From assembly GCA_048594885.1 (NCBI GenBank), contig JBMDXB010000037.1, positions 4,448 through 68,447 on the forward strand: a stretch of 64,000 nt of DNA. Reading direction: 5' to 3'. Numbering within the stretch: the first letter of the stretch is position 1; each line of letters begins with the position of its first letter. The translations under genes and the position numbers were made by a program. The DNA is from JBMDXB01 sp048594885. Lineage in GTDB: Bacteria > Acidobacteriota > Vicinamibacteria > Vicinamibacterales > 2-12-FULL-66-21. The notes beneath the pieces were generated by a model that worked only from the letters and a program-made list of their open reading frames with translations, made no database searches and was not told the DNA's origin. Below, one piece after another: positions 26,628 to 35,748 of the stretch.

Positions 26628-29600
26628 TGCGCATCTGGCCAGACTCGCGCAAGGCAATCTGTTGCGCGACGCCCTCCGTGGCGCGAGCCGTCCGCCTACA
26701 CGGCCGCGGTCCGCGGCAGCCGAGCGGCACGACCAGCCACACGCGCGTGCCGCGGCCGGGAGCCGTCGAGAAGCCGAGATCGCCGCCCAGCCGCTCCGCT
26801 CGCTGCCGCATGCTCTGCAACCCGAGTCCGTTCCCGACGGCCAGCGGATCCACGCCAACCCCGTTGTCCGCAATCGTCAAGACCAGCACCGGCCCCTCGA
26901 TACGGAGACTGACGTCGGCGCGGGTGCAGTTCGCATAGCGGAGCAGGTTGTTGGTGGCTTCCTTGAAGATCAGGAACACCTCGCGGCGCTCGTGGCCATC
27001 GAGCCGGACGTCGAGATCGTCGGCCGGTCCATCCAGGCGGAACTCGATGTTCTGTGCTTCGAGGGCATCGCTCGCGAAACGGCGCATGCGCTGCATCAGA
27101 TCGCGCAGCGAGTCGCGCTCGGGATTGATCGCCCAGACGACATCGCTCATCGCGTCGACGAGGTGTCGCGAGATCTCGGCGATCCGCTCGAGCAGCTCGA
27201 TCTCGCGGCGAGCGCCCGCGGACTTTCGTGCCACCTCGCTCAGGACCGCCACCTGCGACAGCGTCGACCCGATGTCGTCGTGCAAGTCCATCGCGAGCCG
27301 GGTCCGAATTCGCTCGATCTCGACGAGTCGTCCAAGCCGGTATCTATACATCGCGTGCACCATCACGATGACGGCGGTGACCGCTGCCGCGAGAAACCAC
27401 CAGCGTGCCCACATCGGCGGCGGAATCGTGAAGGTCAACACTGCAGGGGCGCCGCTGGCGGCGCCGGCGGCCGTCGCACGCACGGAGAAACGATACGTTC
27501 CGGGTGACAGCCGCGGGAACGTGACGCTCGGTTGTTCGTTCGGCCGGCTCCATGGTTCGGCATCGTCGAGCCTGTACTGATACTTCAGGGTTTCGCCCGG
27601 CCGGAACGACAGCGCGACGAACTCGATCTCGACGCGGCTGTCCGGAGAACCGGCGGTCAAGGGCCCAACCGCTGCGGACCCGAGATCGGGGACCGGCTGC
27701 CAGACGCCATCGATTCGCACGCTCTGGAGAAGCGCCACTGGCGCGGGTGCCGGAGGCGGCGCCGGGCCGGGGACCAGCCGCGAGAGTCCGCGGCCGGTCG
27801 CGAACCACAGGGTGCCGCCTCGATCGCGATACGCCGCACGAGTCTCCAATGCGGCGAGTCCGTCAGCGGTGGTGAAATGTCTGATGCGGCCCGATTCCGG
27901 ATCGAGACGATCGACGCCGCGCCGAGTCCCGATGAATACGCGGCCGGATGCATCCTCCGTAATGGTGACGACGGCACTGTTCGAGAGACCGTCCTTGGTC
28001 GTGTAACGGAGCTCGCGCGGACTGTCCGCCGAGAGATTGTCCATGCGAATGAGGCCGTCCGCCGTGGCGCACCACAGTCGATTCGCCCGGTCCACATGGA
28101 GAGCGGACACCGATCCGCTCGTGACCGTAGTGAAACGGCCGTCGCGATAGCGGACGAGGCCGCCGTCCCAGAAGCCGATCCAGAGATTGCGGTCTTGGTC
28201 CTCCGCAAACGCGGTCACCGTGCTGAGCGGCAAACCGTCTCGCTCGGTGTAGCGATGGAGCGTGCCGTTAGCTCGCTCGAGCCGCGCCAGCACCTCCGGC
28301 GACGGCACGCGCCTGGCAATCCACACGTCGCCGCGCCAATCCACGAACAGCCGGAAGATCCCCCGCGCCCCGCTCCCACCGCCGAGGCTGTAGACGGCAC
28401 TGGGACGGGTTGCTGCCAGGCGCGCCGGCCGGACCGCTGGAAACCGGTACAGCGTGCTGCCGGATGGAATCCACCATTCGCCCGCGCGATCGTGCAGGGC
28501 GAGGGCATATCGAGGCTCCGCACGCGCATGGCCGAGAGGGAGCCGCGGTACGATCGTGTGGAACCGCCGGCCATCGAAGACGTTGATGCGCGAGCCGCGG
28601 CTGACGGCGCACAGCTCGCCGCTTCGGGCTTCGAACAGCGCACCGACGGCATCGTGATCGAGACCGTCGCTCGTCGTGTACGTCGTCAGCCCGCCGCGGG
28701 CGATGCGTATGGCGCCGGAGGCCAGCGTCGCGATCCAGATGTTTCCGTGGACGTCTTCCGCCCACACGCGAAAGTCGATCCCTTCCAGACCGTCGGCCGC
28801 GCCGTATTCCATCACTCGATCCGCCGCCATCGCCCCACGACGCGCGGCGAATGCGTACACACCCGCATCGCCTCCCGCCCAGACGATTCCATCGGACGAC
28901 TTCAGGACGGAGGCGATCCTCGCCCTGGTGACAGGTCGCTGTACCGTTGACCAGAGCGCGCCGCGGCGCAGCGTTCCGCCATCGAGGAGCCGCGCCGGTG
29001 CGATCAAGAGACCCGCCTCATGACCGATCCACAGTTGGCGATCGGAATCCATCACCAGAGCCAGCACGTGATCGGTTCCGTGCGCCGTTCGAACCCGGTG
29101 GACGATCGCCCTGCCGTCCGGCCATCGACGGATCAAGCCTGCGGACGTGCCAATCCACAGACCGCCATCCGGGTCTTCGAGGAGGGCCCAGATTTGAAGC
29201 AGGTGATCCGGGTGCGCGGCAAGATTGAGCGGGACCGCGCGAAACGTTGGACTCGATGGATCACCCTCCACATTGAACAGGCCCGCGTCCGTCCCGAGCC
29301 AGAGCCGGCCCGATCGTTCGCGGTAGACGACGTTGACGCGATCCGTCGCCGGCCCGCCGCCGACTGAAAACACGGTGAATCGCTTTGCGGTGCCGGGAGC
29401 GTCAGCGCGGCCCGACGGCTGTGCCGCGGGATCGTACCGGACGACTCCCGCGCCGTTGGTCGCAATCCAGTATGACCCCTCGGGAGTTTCCAGCAGATCG
29501 TTGAGGGTGTGAATGGGCAGCCCATCCTCGACGGAGTAGGAGACGAACGTTCGCCCATCGAAGCGGCTGAGACCTCCGGCCGTGCAGAACCACAGGAACC

Positions 29601-29787
29601 CGCGCGAATCCCGCACGATCTTCGCCACGCGATCGTGCGCGAGGCCGTCGGCGGTGGTGTACGACCGGAGCGGCAGGCGCTCGGCTGCGACTGTCGTTGG
29701 CACCGCGACCGAAATGGTCACCGCAGCAAGCCATGCGAGCCACCACCGCCGGCTCGCATGAGCTGATCTGCACGTGGAGGGGAACAT
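26581..29787 (-). CDS. Reg_prop beta-propeller sensor histidine kinase (HisKA_3)
   Basis: 1068 aa. A signal/anchor (WWLAWLAAVTISVAVPTTVAA) precedes two seven-bladed Reg_prop propellers (repeats such as SRGFLWFCTAGGLSRFDG and DGLWIGTSAGLIRRWPDG). A Y_Y_Y domain follows (ETLKYQYRLDDAEPWSRP). One TM helix lies near 776-800. The HisKA_3 dimerisation domain has phospho-acceptor His836 in DLHDDIG. HATPase_c carries FKEATNNLLRYA and DNGVGVD with GLGLQSMRQRAERLGG. This is the one-component layout of hybrid systems, but no receiver is attached; the partner regulator is divergent at 29872. Similar kinases sense oligosaccharides, fitting the polysaccharide genes downstream. A 45-residue tail extends beyond the ATPase domain. 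Confidence 0.93.
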   Translation of the reverse strand: MFPSTCRSAHASRRWWLAWLAAVTISVAVPTTVAAERLPLRSYTTADGLAHDRVAKIVRDSRGFLWFCTAGGLSRFDGRTFVSYSVEDGLPIHTLNDLLETPEGSYWIATNGAGVVRYDPAAQPSGRADAPGTAKRFTVFSVGGGPATDRVNVVYRERSGRLWLGTDAGLFNVEGDPSSPTFRAVPLNLAAHPDHLLQIWALLEDPDGGLWIGTSAGLIRRWPDGRAIVHRVRTAHGTDHVLALVMDSDRQLWIGHEAGLLIAPARLLDGGTLRRGALWSTVQRPVTRARIASVLKSSDGIVWAGGDAGVYAFAARRGAMAADRVMEYGAADGLEGIDFRVWAEDVHGNIWIATLASGAIRIARGGLTTYTTSDGLDHDAVGALFEARSGELCAVSRGSRINVFDGRRFHTIVPRLPLGHARAEPRYALALHDRAGEWWIPSGSTLYRFPAVRPARLAATRPSAVYSLGGGSGARGIFRLFVDWRGDVWIARRVPSPEVLARLERANGTLHRYTERDGLPLSTVTAFAEDQDRNLWIGFWDGGLVRYRDGRFTTVTSGSVSALHVDRANRLWCATADGLIRMDNLSADSPRELRYTTKDGLSNSAVVTITEDASGRVFIGTRRGVDRLDPESGRIRHFTTADGLAALETRAAYRDRGGTLWFATGRGLSRLVPGPAPPPAPAPVALLQSVRIDGVWQPVPDLGSAAVGPLTAGSPDSRVEIEFVALSFRPGETLKYQYRLDDAEPWSRPNEQPSVTFPRLSPGTYRFSVRATAAGAASGAPAVLTFTIPPPMWARWWFLAAAVTAVIVMVHAMYRYRLGRLVEIERIRTRLAMDLHDDIGSTLSQVAVLSEVARKSAGARREIELLERIAEISRHLVDAMSDVVWAINPERDSLRDLMQRMRRFASDALEAQNIEFRLDGPADDLDVRLDGHERREVFLIFKEATNNLLRYANCTRADVSLRIEGPVLVLTIADNGVGVDPLAVGNGLGLQSMRQRAERLGGDLGFSTAPGRGTRVWLVVPLGCRGPRPCRRTARATEGVAQQIALRESGQMRISGAVRATASPRRQP

Positions 29788-29871
29788 GGCGGACCCCGCA
29801 GGGAACGGCCGCCATCCTAGCTACCTATTCGCGTAGTGACAAGCTCGGCCGTCGGACCTATTCTTCCCTCA

Positions 29872-30555
29872 ATGTCCGATCGCGAAGCTCGAGGCATGAC
29901 AACCGTCACCGGGCCCAATCCGATCGACGTCACGATCGTCGAAGACCAGCGCGACATCCGCGAAGGGCTGGCGGCGCTGATCGGCGGCACAGCCGGTTAT
30001 CGGTGCACGGGAGCGTTCTGCTCGATGGAAGAAGCCCTCGCGGGCATGACCCACGGCGGACCGCACGTGGCGTTGATCGATCTCGGTCTGCCGGGCATGT
30101 CCGGCATCGAGGGCATCCGAGTGCTGAAAGCCCGCCGACCGGACGTGATGGTTCTCGTCCTCACCATCTATGATGACGACGAACGGATCTTCGATGCGAT
30201 GTGCGCCGGCGCGTGCGGCTATCTGCTGAAGAAGACCGCGCCCGCGCGGCTTCTCGAGAGCATCCGCGAGGTCATGGACGGCGGCGCACCGATGTCGCCG
30301 GAGGTTGCGCGCCGCGTGATCGATTTGTTTCGCGAGATCCGGCCTCCGGCGCACGCCGACCATCATCTGACGCCGCACGAGGCCCGGTTGTTGAAGCTGC
30401 TCGTCGACGGGCACAGCTACAAGAGCGCGGCTGCGCAGTTGCACGTCACGGTCAACACGATTTCCTTTCACCTCCGCCGCATCTACGACAAGCTGCAGGT
30501 CCACTCCAAGTCCGAGGCCGTGGCCAAGGCGCTCCGCCAGCGGCTGATTCGCTGA
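29872..30555 (+). CDS. NarL/FixJ-type response regulator
   Basis: 227 aa from ATG 29872; ATG 29896 is an alternative. Receiver domain: IDVTIVEDQRDIREGL, phospho-acceptor in VALIDLGLPGMSG (Asp70 by this start), VLTIYDDDERIFDAMCAGA, and GYLLKK with the switch Lys. C-terminal LuxR-type helix-turn-helix: LTPHEARLLKLLVDGHSYKS, AAQLHVTVNTISFHLRRIYDKLQVHSKSEAV. It is divergent from the HisKA_3 kinase across an 84-nt gap. HisKA_3 kinases pair with NarL-type regulators, so it is the probable partner. Confidence 0.92.
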   Translation: MSDREARGMTTVTGPNPIDVTIVEDQRDIREGLAALIGGTAGYRCTGAFCSMEEALAGMTHGGPHVALIDLGLPGMSGIEGIRVLKARRPDVMVLVLTIYDDDERIFDAMCAGACGYLLKKTAPARLLESIREVMDGGAPMSPEVARRVIDLFREIRPPAHADHHLTPHEARLLKLLVDGHSYKSAAAQLHVTVNTISFHLRRIYDKLQVHSKSEAVAKALRQRLIR

Positions 30556-30686
30556 GACGCTCCACTCCGTCCGTGTCAGATCATCGCAATTGATTGCCAC
30601 CCGTTTAGGTGGTGACGTGGCGCCATGCGGTGCGTAGATTCATCCCGCGAGTTCGACTCTGCCTCGAGCGAAAGGAAACCCTCGCC

Positions 30687-31949
30687 GTGAGCAAACTGAC
30701 CGTTCTGCTCCTCGTTGGGCTGGCGGCCCTCGCGCCTCGAGAAAGACTCGCGCAAGTGCCGCCGCCGGACGACAGCCGCGACGTCATCGAGTGGCCGAGC
30801 CGCGAGTTTCGCACGATTCAGAGCGCGATCGATGCGCTGCGCGACGGCGGCACGCTGCGGTTCTCCGGTGGTGAGTTCGTGGTCTCCGCGCCGCTGCTCG
30901 TCAACAAGCAGGTCGTCTTCCAGGGCGCCGGTTGCAGGGAACAGGCGCGAGGCAGCAGCGACAACGTGCGGTACACACGTCTCGCCGGTCCGCGTCCCAC
31001 GCGCGTGCAGCCTCCGAGCGAGGCGGCAGGATTGTTCACGTTCGTCGGCTCCGGCGGCGGCGTCGTCCGCGGACTGGAGCTTTCGGGGTTCGATGCGGCC
31101 ATCCAGGTGGTCAACAGCGACTCCGCGGAGGTCGAACGCTCACGCATCACCGTCGAGGACACGTGCATCTCGGAAACGGCACGCGGCATCTCATCATCCC
31201 ACTCGGCGGTGCAAATCATCGCGAAGAACGTCGTGATCCGGGAGGTGCTCTGGAATGGAATCTCTTTCACGACCGCGAAGAGCCTCGCGGATTCGATGTT
31301 CATCGCTTTTGGACTGACGGTTGCGAATACCCACCAGGCCTGCGTCGTCGTCATGAATTCGACCTTCAAGGCATCCAACGCGCATCTGGTCAAATGCGGG
31401 TTCAACGGCGGACTTCCGGGTGGGGGCGGTGGCATTCTCGCCGTCAACTCCACCGTCCAGTTCACGGATTCGACGGTGAACGCGCCGAACGGACCCGGCA
31501 TTGCCGCGAATGCAGGCACGACCATCCTCGAGCGCTCGCAGGTGTTCCTCGCCCGTGGCATGGGTGTCCTGTTGTTCCAGCCGGCCGCATCGTTCATGCA
31601 TGACAGCCATGTGTGGCTGACGCAGCCGTTCCCCTCCGGCCACCCGCAGGCCGGCCTGTTCGGCGACGGTGTCGTCGTCGCGGGCGCCGGCAGCCTCTGG
31701 TTGGGAGACACGTTGATCGAAGACGTCTCCCGCGCCGCGTTGACGAACTACGGGAGCTTCGTGTCGCTGGGCGACCTGGCGGTCCGGTGTGCGGGTGTCT
31801 TCCATCTGGAAGGTGAGATCTACCTCGCCAACAACTTCGTCTTCCAGGATCGCGGAAGCAACAAGTGCGGCTGCCCTGATGCCAACGGAGGCTGTGAAGC
31901 CGTCACGGTCGGCTATTCCCCGCCGCAGTCGATCAGCCCCAATCCGTGA
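30687..31949 (+). CDS. Secreted right-handed beta-helix protein
   Basis: 420 aa. GTG 30687 was chosen because AAAGGAAA lies 8 nt upstream and the codons directly give a signal peptide (SKLTVLLLVGLAALAPRERLA). FRTIQSAIDALRDGGTLRFSG is the usual pectate-lyase-like entry. Parallel beta-helix rungs follow (GGGVVRGLELSGFDAAIQVV, VEDTCISETARGISSSHSA, GILAVNSTVQFTDSTVNAPN). A Cys pair ends it (KCGCPDANGGC). These folds bind or cleave polysaccharides. No clear catalytic residues were identified. It lies beside the beta-propeller kinase and a small exported protein, perhaps as co-regulated targets. Confidence 0.75.
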   Translation: MSKLTVLLLVGLAALAPRERLAQVPPPDDSRDVIEWPSREFRTIQSAIDALRDGGTLRFSGGEFVVSAPLLVNKQVVFQGAGCREQARGSSDNVRYTRLAGPRPTRVQPPSEAAGLFTFVGSGGGVVRGLELSGFDAAIQVVNSDSAEVERSRITVEDTCISETARGISSSHSAVQIIAKNVVIREVLWNGISFTTAKSLADSMFIAFGLTVANTHQACVVVMNSTFKASNAHLVKCGFNGGLPGGGGGILAVNSTVQFTDSTVNAPNGPGIAANAGTTILERSQVFLARGMGVLLFQPAASFMHDSHVWLTQPFPSGHPQAGLFGDGVVVAGAGSLWLGDTLIEDVSRAALTNYGSFVSLGDLAVRCAGVFHLEGEIYLANNFVFQDRGSNKCGCPDANGGCEAVTVGYSPPQSISPNP

Positions 31950-32017
31950 CCTTCTTCGCAATCGCCCTCGCGCCCTCGCGGTTGCTTTCTCGACTGAGCG
32001 GAGGAAGGAGAGAAATC

Positions 32018-32545
32018 ATGAAACGGCACAAGCGGTACTTCGCAGCGGCAGTGGCTGTCGCAGTAGCTTGCCTTGTGGTCGTGCTCACCCCGGTGGGCCC
32101 CGCGGTGGCGGAGAGCATGAAGCCCATTCTCACGATCGACCTGGAGAACCCGGCCCGCCGGGCCTTCGAGCAGAACGTTGACTGCGAGATGGAAGGCGGT
32201 GACCTGAACTGCAGCGCCGACTTGACGGCTCCGTCCGGCAAACTGCTGGTTGTTGAGACCGTCACTGCAATGGCCGTACTCCCTCCGTACGGCCAGAGTG
32301 CTATCGTGACCGCCACCAATCTGAGCACGGGCGTCGTCCACCGTTTTGCGTTGGTTCGCCAAGGGGTGTGTGGAACGCAGGAGCTGCTGATCGGCACCCA
32401 TCCGATCCGGCTGTACGTCGCTCTCACCGCAACGTTGAGGCTGACTCTCTTTCGCACTGACGCCACCGCGTCAGCCGGCTTGGCGGCGGCGGTTTCGGGC
32501 CATCTGGTGGACTGCGGGCCGGGGCCGGGTTGCCCGATTCCGTGA
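32018..32545 (+). CDS. Small exported hypothetical protein
   Basis: 175 aa. ATG 32018 follows GGAAGGAG. The N-terminus KRHKRYFAAAVAVAVACLVVV is a signal peptide or anchor. The mature part has four Cys (NVDCEMEGGDLNCS, GVCGTQE, VDCGPGPGC), giving possible disulfides, and beta-rich strands. I do not recognise the family. It follows the beta-helix gene by 68 nt and is probably co-transcribed. Confidence 0.6.
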   Translation: MKRHKRYFAAAVAVAVACLVVVLTPVGPAVAESMKPILTIDLENPARRAFEQNVDCEMEGGDLNCSADLTAPSGKLLVVETVTAMAVLPPYGQSAIVTATNLSTGVVHRFALVRQGVCGTQELLIGTHPIRLYVALTATLRLTLFRTDATASAGLAAAVSGHLVDCGPGPGCPIP

Positions 32546-32549
32546 GGGG

Positions 32550-33269
32550 CTACCGCACGAACTCTACGTAGCCGAACCGCTCGGGATCGTGGAAACCGCG
32601 CTCGCGGCGCGTCACCGACCACGCCTGGAACTCGTTGTCCGGTCCGTCGGGGTTCTCGGGCCCGCCGGGCCGCTTGATTCGATATAACCCGACCCGCCAG
32701 CGATCGCCCGGCTTCGGCGCGGCGCTCGTGCCCGCGCCGGCGAGTGATGTCCACGGAATCGCGATCTCCGCGATCCATCCATTCGCGCTGCGCGTCACGG
32801 CCGTCTGCAGTCCAGCGATGTCCCATTTGATTGCGGTCGGAATGTCCGGCCGCGGCTTCTCGACGAGCAGATCGACGACGACGTTGTGGGGGCTGACCTC
32901 GAGCTCGGCGTAGTTCATCCCGTCGCCGTCGGGATCGAGGAACACTTCGACGACCTCCTGATCCCACAGGTGATCGTCGCGGTTCTTCATCGTGCCCCAC
33001 GGCGCCGGGTCCGTGCAGATGAACGCCGTGTAGAGATTCGTGTCGTCCCACACGATCGCCGCCTCCGTCGGGAACTTCAGCGGCTGCGACGGATTGCGGA
33101 TCGAGCGGAACTCACCGACGCGCGGCGCAGACATCCAGCTCGTTTCATCGAGCGTGCCGTCGATGCGGATGGCATCGGCGGTTCGTTTCGCCTGATAGGT
33201 GGGGATCTGGGGTAGCTGTGCCGCGGCAGCGGTGGCCAGGGTGATCATCGTGAGGGCGCCTCGCGCCAT
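32550..33269 (-). CDS. Secreted CBM9-like carbohydrate-binding protein
   Basis: 239 aa. Signal-like start (GALTMITLATAAAAQ). The mature domain begins IRIDGTLDETSWMSAP, then AAIVWDDTNLYTAFICTD and DQEVVEVFLDPDGDGMNY, ending WRVGLYRIKRP. This is the carbohydrate-binding module family 9 / CBM9_1 pattern seen both in xylanases and as stand-alone proteins. It should bind sugars outside the cell. Its start lies 16 nt from the divergent ABC permease start, so the two share a very short promoter region. Confidence 0.8.
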   Translation of the reverse strand: MARGALTMITLATAAAAQLPQIPTYQAKRTADAIRIDGTLDETSWMSAPRVGEFRSIRNPSQPLKFPTEAAIVWDDTNLYTAFICTDPAPWGTMKNRDDHLWDQEVVEVFLDPDGDGMNYAELEVSPHNVVVDLLVEKPRPDIPTAIKWDIAGLQTAVTRSANGWIAEIAIPWTSLAGAGTSAAPKPGDRWRVGLYRIKRPGGPENPDGPDNEFQAWSVTRRERGFHDPERFGYVEFVR

Positions 33270-33285
33270 GCTGTAGTATCCACCA

Positions 33286-35748
33286 GTGCAGGCGCTCGTG
33301 CAGGACCTCCGCTACGCCCTGCGCACGTTCGGCCGGGCGCCGGAATTCACCGCCGCGGCGGTGCTGTCGCTGGCACTGGGCCTCGCTGCGAACACGGCGA
33401 TTTTCAGCGTCGCGAATACGCTGCTGCTCCGGCCGCTTCCGTACGCCGATCCTGAGCGGCTCGTGATTCTCTGGAACCGCTCGCCAGGTCTCGGCATCAC
33501 GGAGGACTGGTTCTCGACGGCGCAGTACTTCGACATCAAATCGCACGCGACCCACTTCGAGCAGGTGGCGGTCGCCATCGGCGCCAACTTCAATCTGACC
33601 GGTGACGGACCGCCGGAGCGGATTGGCACGATTCGCGTCTCGTCGAACCTGCTGCCGATGCTCGGCGCCACGCCGGAACTCGGACGCCTCTTCACGCCGG
33701 AAGAGGACGTGGAAGGCGCGGCGCCAACGGCCATCCTGCATCACCGAACGTGGATGCGCCGCTACGGCGGCGACCGCGGCGCTCTCGAACGCGCCATCGT
33801 CCTCAACGGCGTGTCGCATCGCATCGTCGGCGTCATGCCGCCGTCGTTCTCGCTGCGCAGGGAGGTGATGCCGACGCTGGGACTCGCGGCGGATGCCGAG
33901 ATTCTCCTGCCGCTGCCGCTCGGGCCGAAGGCGCCGCTCATCCGCACCCGTGAGGACTACAACATCCTGGCGAAGCTGCGGCCCGGCGCCTCCGTGGCGC
34001 AGGCGCAGTCGGAAATGGACGCGCTGACCGCGCGGCTGCGCCAGGAGCACCCGGACGTGTATCCGCCGAATGGCGGGCTTACGTTTCCCATCGTGCCCCT
34101 GAAGGCTCAGGTCCTCGGCGACGTGCGCTTCCCGCTGCTCGTGATGATAGGCGCCGTCGGCCTCGTGCTGATCATCGCGTGCGCCAACGTCGCGAACCTG
34201 CTGCTCTCGCGGGCTCTCGACCGGCAGAAGGAGATGGCCGTGCGCGCCGCGCTGGGCGCGGCCCGGTCGCGCATCCTGCGGCAATTGCTAACCGAGAGCG
34301 TCGTGCTCGCGATCGCCGGCGGAGCCGTCGGGCTCCTGTTCGCCGTCGTCAGCCTTCACGGCATTCGCGCGTTGGGGCCGGCCAGCGTGCCGCGGCTGCA
34401 CGAGATCGCCATTGACGGCAGCGTGCTCGTGTTCACGCTGCTGATTTCGCTCGCCTCCGGCATCGTGTTCGGGCTGGCGCCCGCCATACGCCTCGACGCG
34501 GAGAGCCTCCACGATGTGCTCGAGAACTCGGGTCGAGGCGTTTCGGGCGGCGCCGTGTGGGGCAGGGGAGGATCGTTGCGCCGGCTGCTCGTCGCCTGCG
34601 AACTGGGATTGGCGGTGATGGTGCTCGTCGCCGCCGGCCTGTTGATTCGCAGCTTCGCGCGCGTTCAGCACGTCCCGCCCGGCTTCGATCCGGCCGGCGT
34701 GCTGACGATGGAGCTGACGCTCACACCGCCCAGGCACGCCGATGGGCCAGCCGTCATCGAGTCGTACCGGCAGTTGTGGCCGCGGCTCGGTGCGTTGCCG
34801 GATGTGACGGCTGCCGGCGGCGTGTCCGCGCTGCCCCTCAGCCAGATGATGTCCTGGGGACCCATCACGGTCGAAGGCCGGATCCCTCCGCCCGGCGAGA
34901 AGTTCATCAACGCCGATCAGCGCATCGTCGGCGGCGACTACTTCCGCGCGATGAGTATTCCGCTGATACGCGGACGTGTGTTCGGCGACCACGACGATCG
35001 TGCGAATCCGCGCGTCGCCATCGTCGACGAGCTGATGGCGCGGCAGTTGTGGCCCGGAGCCGATGCGATCGGCAAGCGCATTCGCCTGGGCACCGACTCG
35101 ATGCTGCCGTGGGTCACCGTCGTCGGCATCGTCGGACGCATCAAGCAGGACGCGCTGGATAACGACTCGCGGATCGCGATGTATTTCCCGCACGCGCAGT
35201 TCCCGACGCGTGCGATGAACGTCGTCCTGAAAACAGCGTCTGATCCGGCGCTGCTGGCACGCCCCGCCGTCGAAGAGGTCCGACGCATGGATCCCGACCT
35301 GCCGGTGCACAACGTGCGATCGATGGCTCAGCGTGTGGACGACTCGCTGGCGCGCCGCAGGTTCGTGATGCTGCTGCTGGCGGCCTTCGGCGCGCTCGCG
35401 CTCGCGCTGGCCGCGGTCGGCGTCTACGGTGTGATGGCGTACCTGGTGAGCCAGGGCACACGCGAGATCGGTATCCGCCTCGCGCTGGGCGCGACACCTC
35501 GGGGAATCCTGACGCTGGTCGTGCGCCACGGCATGACGGTGGCGTTGGCGGGGGTGGTGGTCGGTCTCGCCGCAGCCCTTGTGATCGCGCGGTTCATGCG
35601 GCGGTTGCTCTTTCAGGTCGAGCCGGTCGACGCGCCCACCTTCCTCGCCGTCACCCTGCTGCTCTTCGGCGTTGCGCTCGCCGCCACGGTGCTGCCCGGG
35701 CGGCGCGCCGCTCGCGTGGATCCGATGGCCGCGCTCAGGAGCGAGTAG
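33286..35748 (+). CDS. MacB/FtsX-type orphan ABC permease (ADOP family)
   Basis: 820 aa, GTG start. Layout: DLRYALRTFGRAPEFTAAAV with the first TM, a MacB-PCD periplasmic domain (LGATPELGRLFTPEEDVEGA, HRTWMRRYGGD), three TMs (LLVMIGAVGLVLIIACANV and onward), then a repeat of the whole unit. It ends with three TMs and RAARVDPMAALRSE. This duplicated permease without a linked ATPase is the typical acidobacterial 'duplicated orphan permease'. It may export peptides or lipids, or work as a mechanotransmitter, with an ATPase encoded elsewhere. Convergent overlap of 14 nt with the lyase gene. Confidence 0.93.
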   Translation: MQALVQDLRYALRTFGRAPEFTAAAVLSLALGLAANTAIFSVANTLLLRPLPYADPERLVILWNRSPGLGITEDWFSTAQYFDIKSHATHFEQVAVAIGANFNLTGDGPPERIGTIRVSSNLLPMLGATPELGRLFTPEEDVEGAAPTAILHHRTWMRRYGGDRGALERAIVLNGVSHRIVGVMPPSFSLRREVMPTLGLAADAEILLPLPLGPKAPLIRTREDYNILAKLRPGASVAQAQSEMDALTARLRQEHPDVYPPNGGLTFPIVPLKAQVLGDVRFPLLVMIGAVGLVLIIACANVANLLLSRALDRQKEMAVRAALGAARSRILRQLLTESVVLAIAGGAVGLLFAVVSLHGIRALGPASVPRLHEIAIDGSVLVFTLLISLASGIVFGLAPAIRLDAESLHDVLENSGRGVSGGAVWGRGGSLRRLLVACELGLAVMVLVAAGLLIRSFARVQHVPPGFDPAGVLTMELTLTPPRHADGPAVIESYRQLWPRLGALPDVTAAGGVSALPLSQMMSWGPITVEGRIPPPGEKFINADQRIVGGDYFRAMSIPLIRGRVFGDHDDRANPRVAIVDELMARQLWPGADAIGKRIRLGTDSMLPWVTVVGIVGRIKQDALDNDSRIAMYFPHAQFPTRAMNVVLKTASDPALLARPAVEEVRRMDPDLPVHNVRSMAQRVDDSLARRRFVMLLLAAFGALALALAAVGVYGVMAYLVSQGTREIGIRLALGATPRGILTLVVRHGMTVALAGVVVGLAAALVIARFMRRLLFQVEPVDAPTFLAVTLLLFGVALAATVLPGRRAARVDPMAALRSE

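Noticed and set aside
26662..28950. Plus-strand frames opposite the beta-propeller kinase
   Set aside because: Shadow frames with low-complexity composition; the kinase domains are complete on the minus strand.
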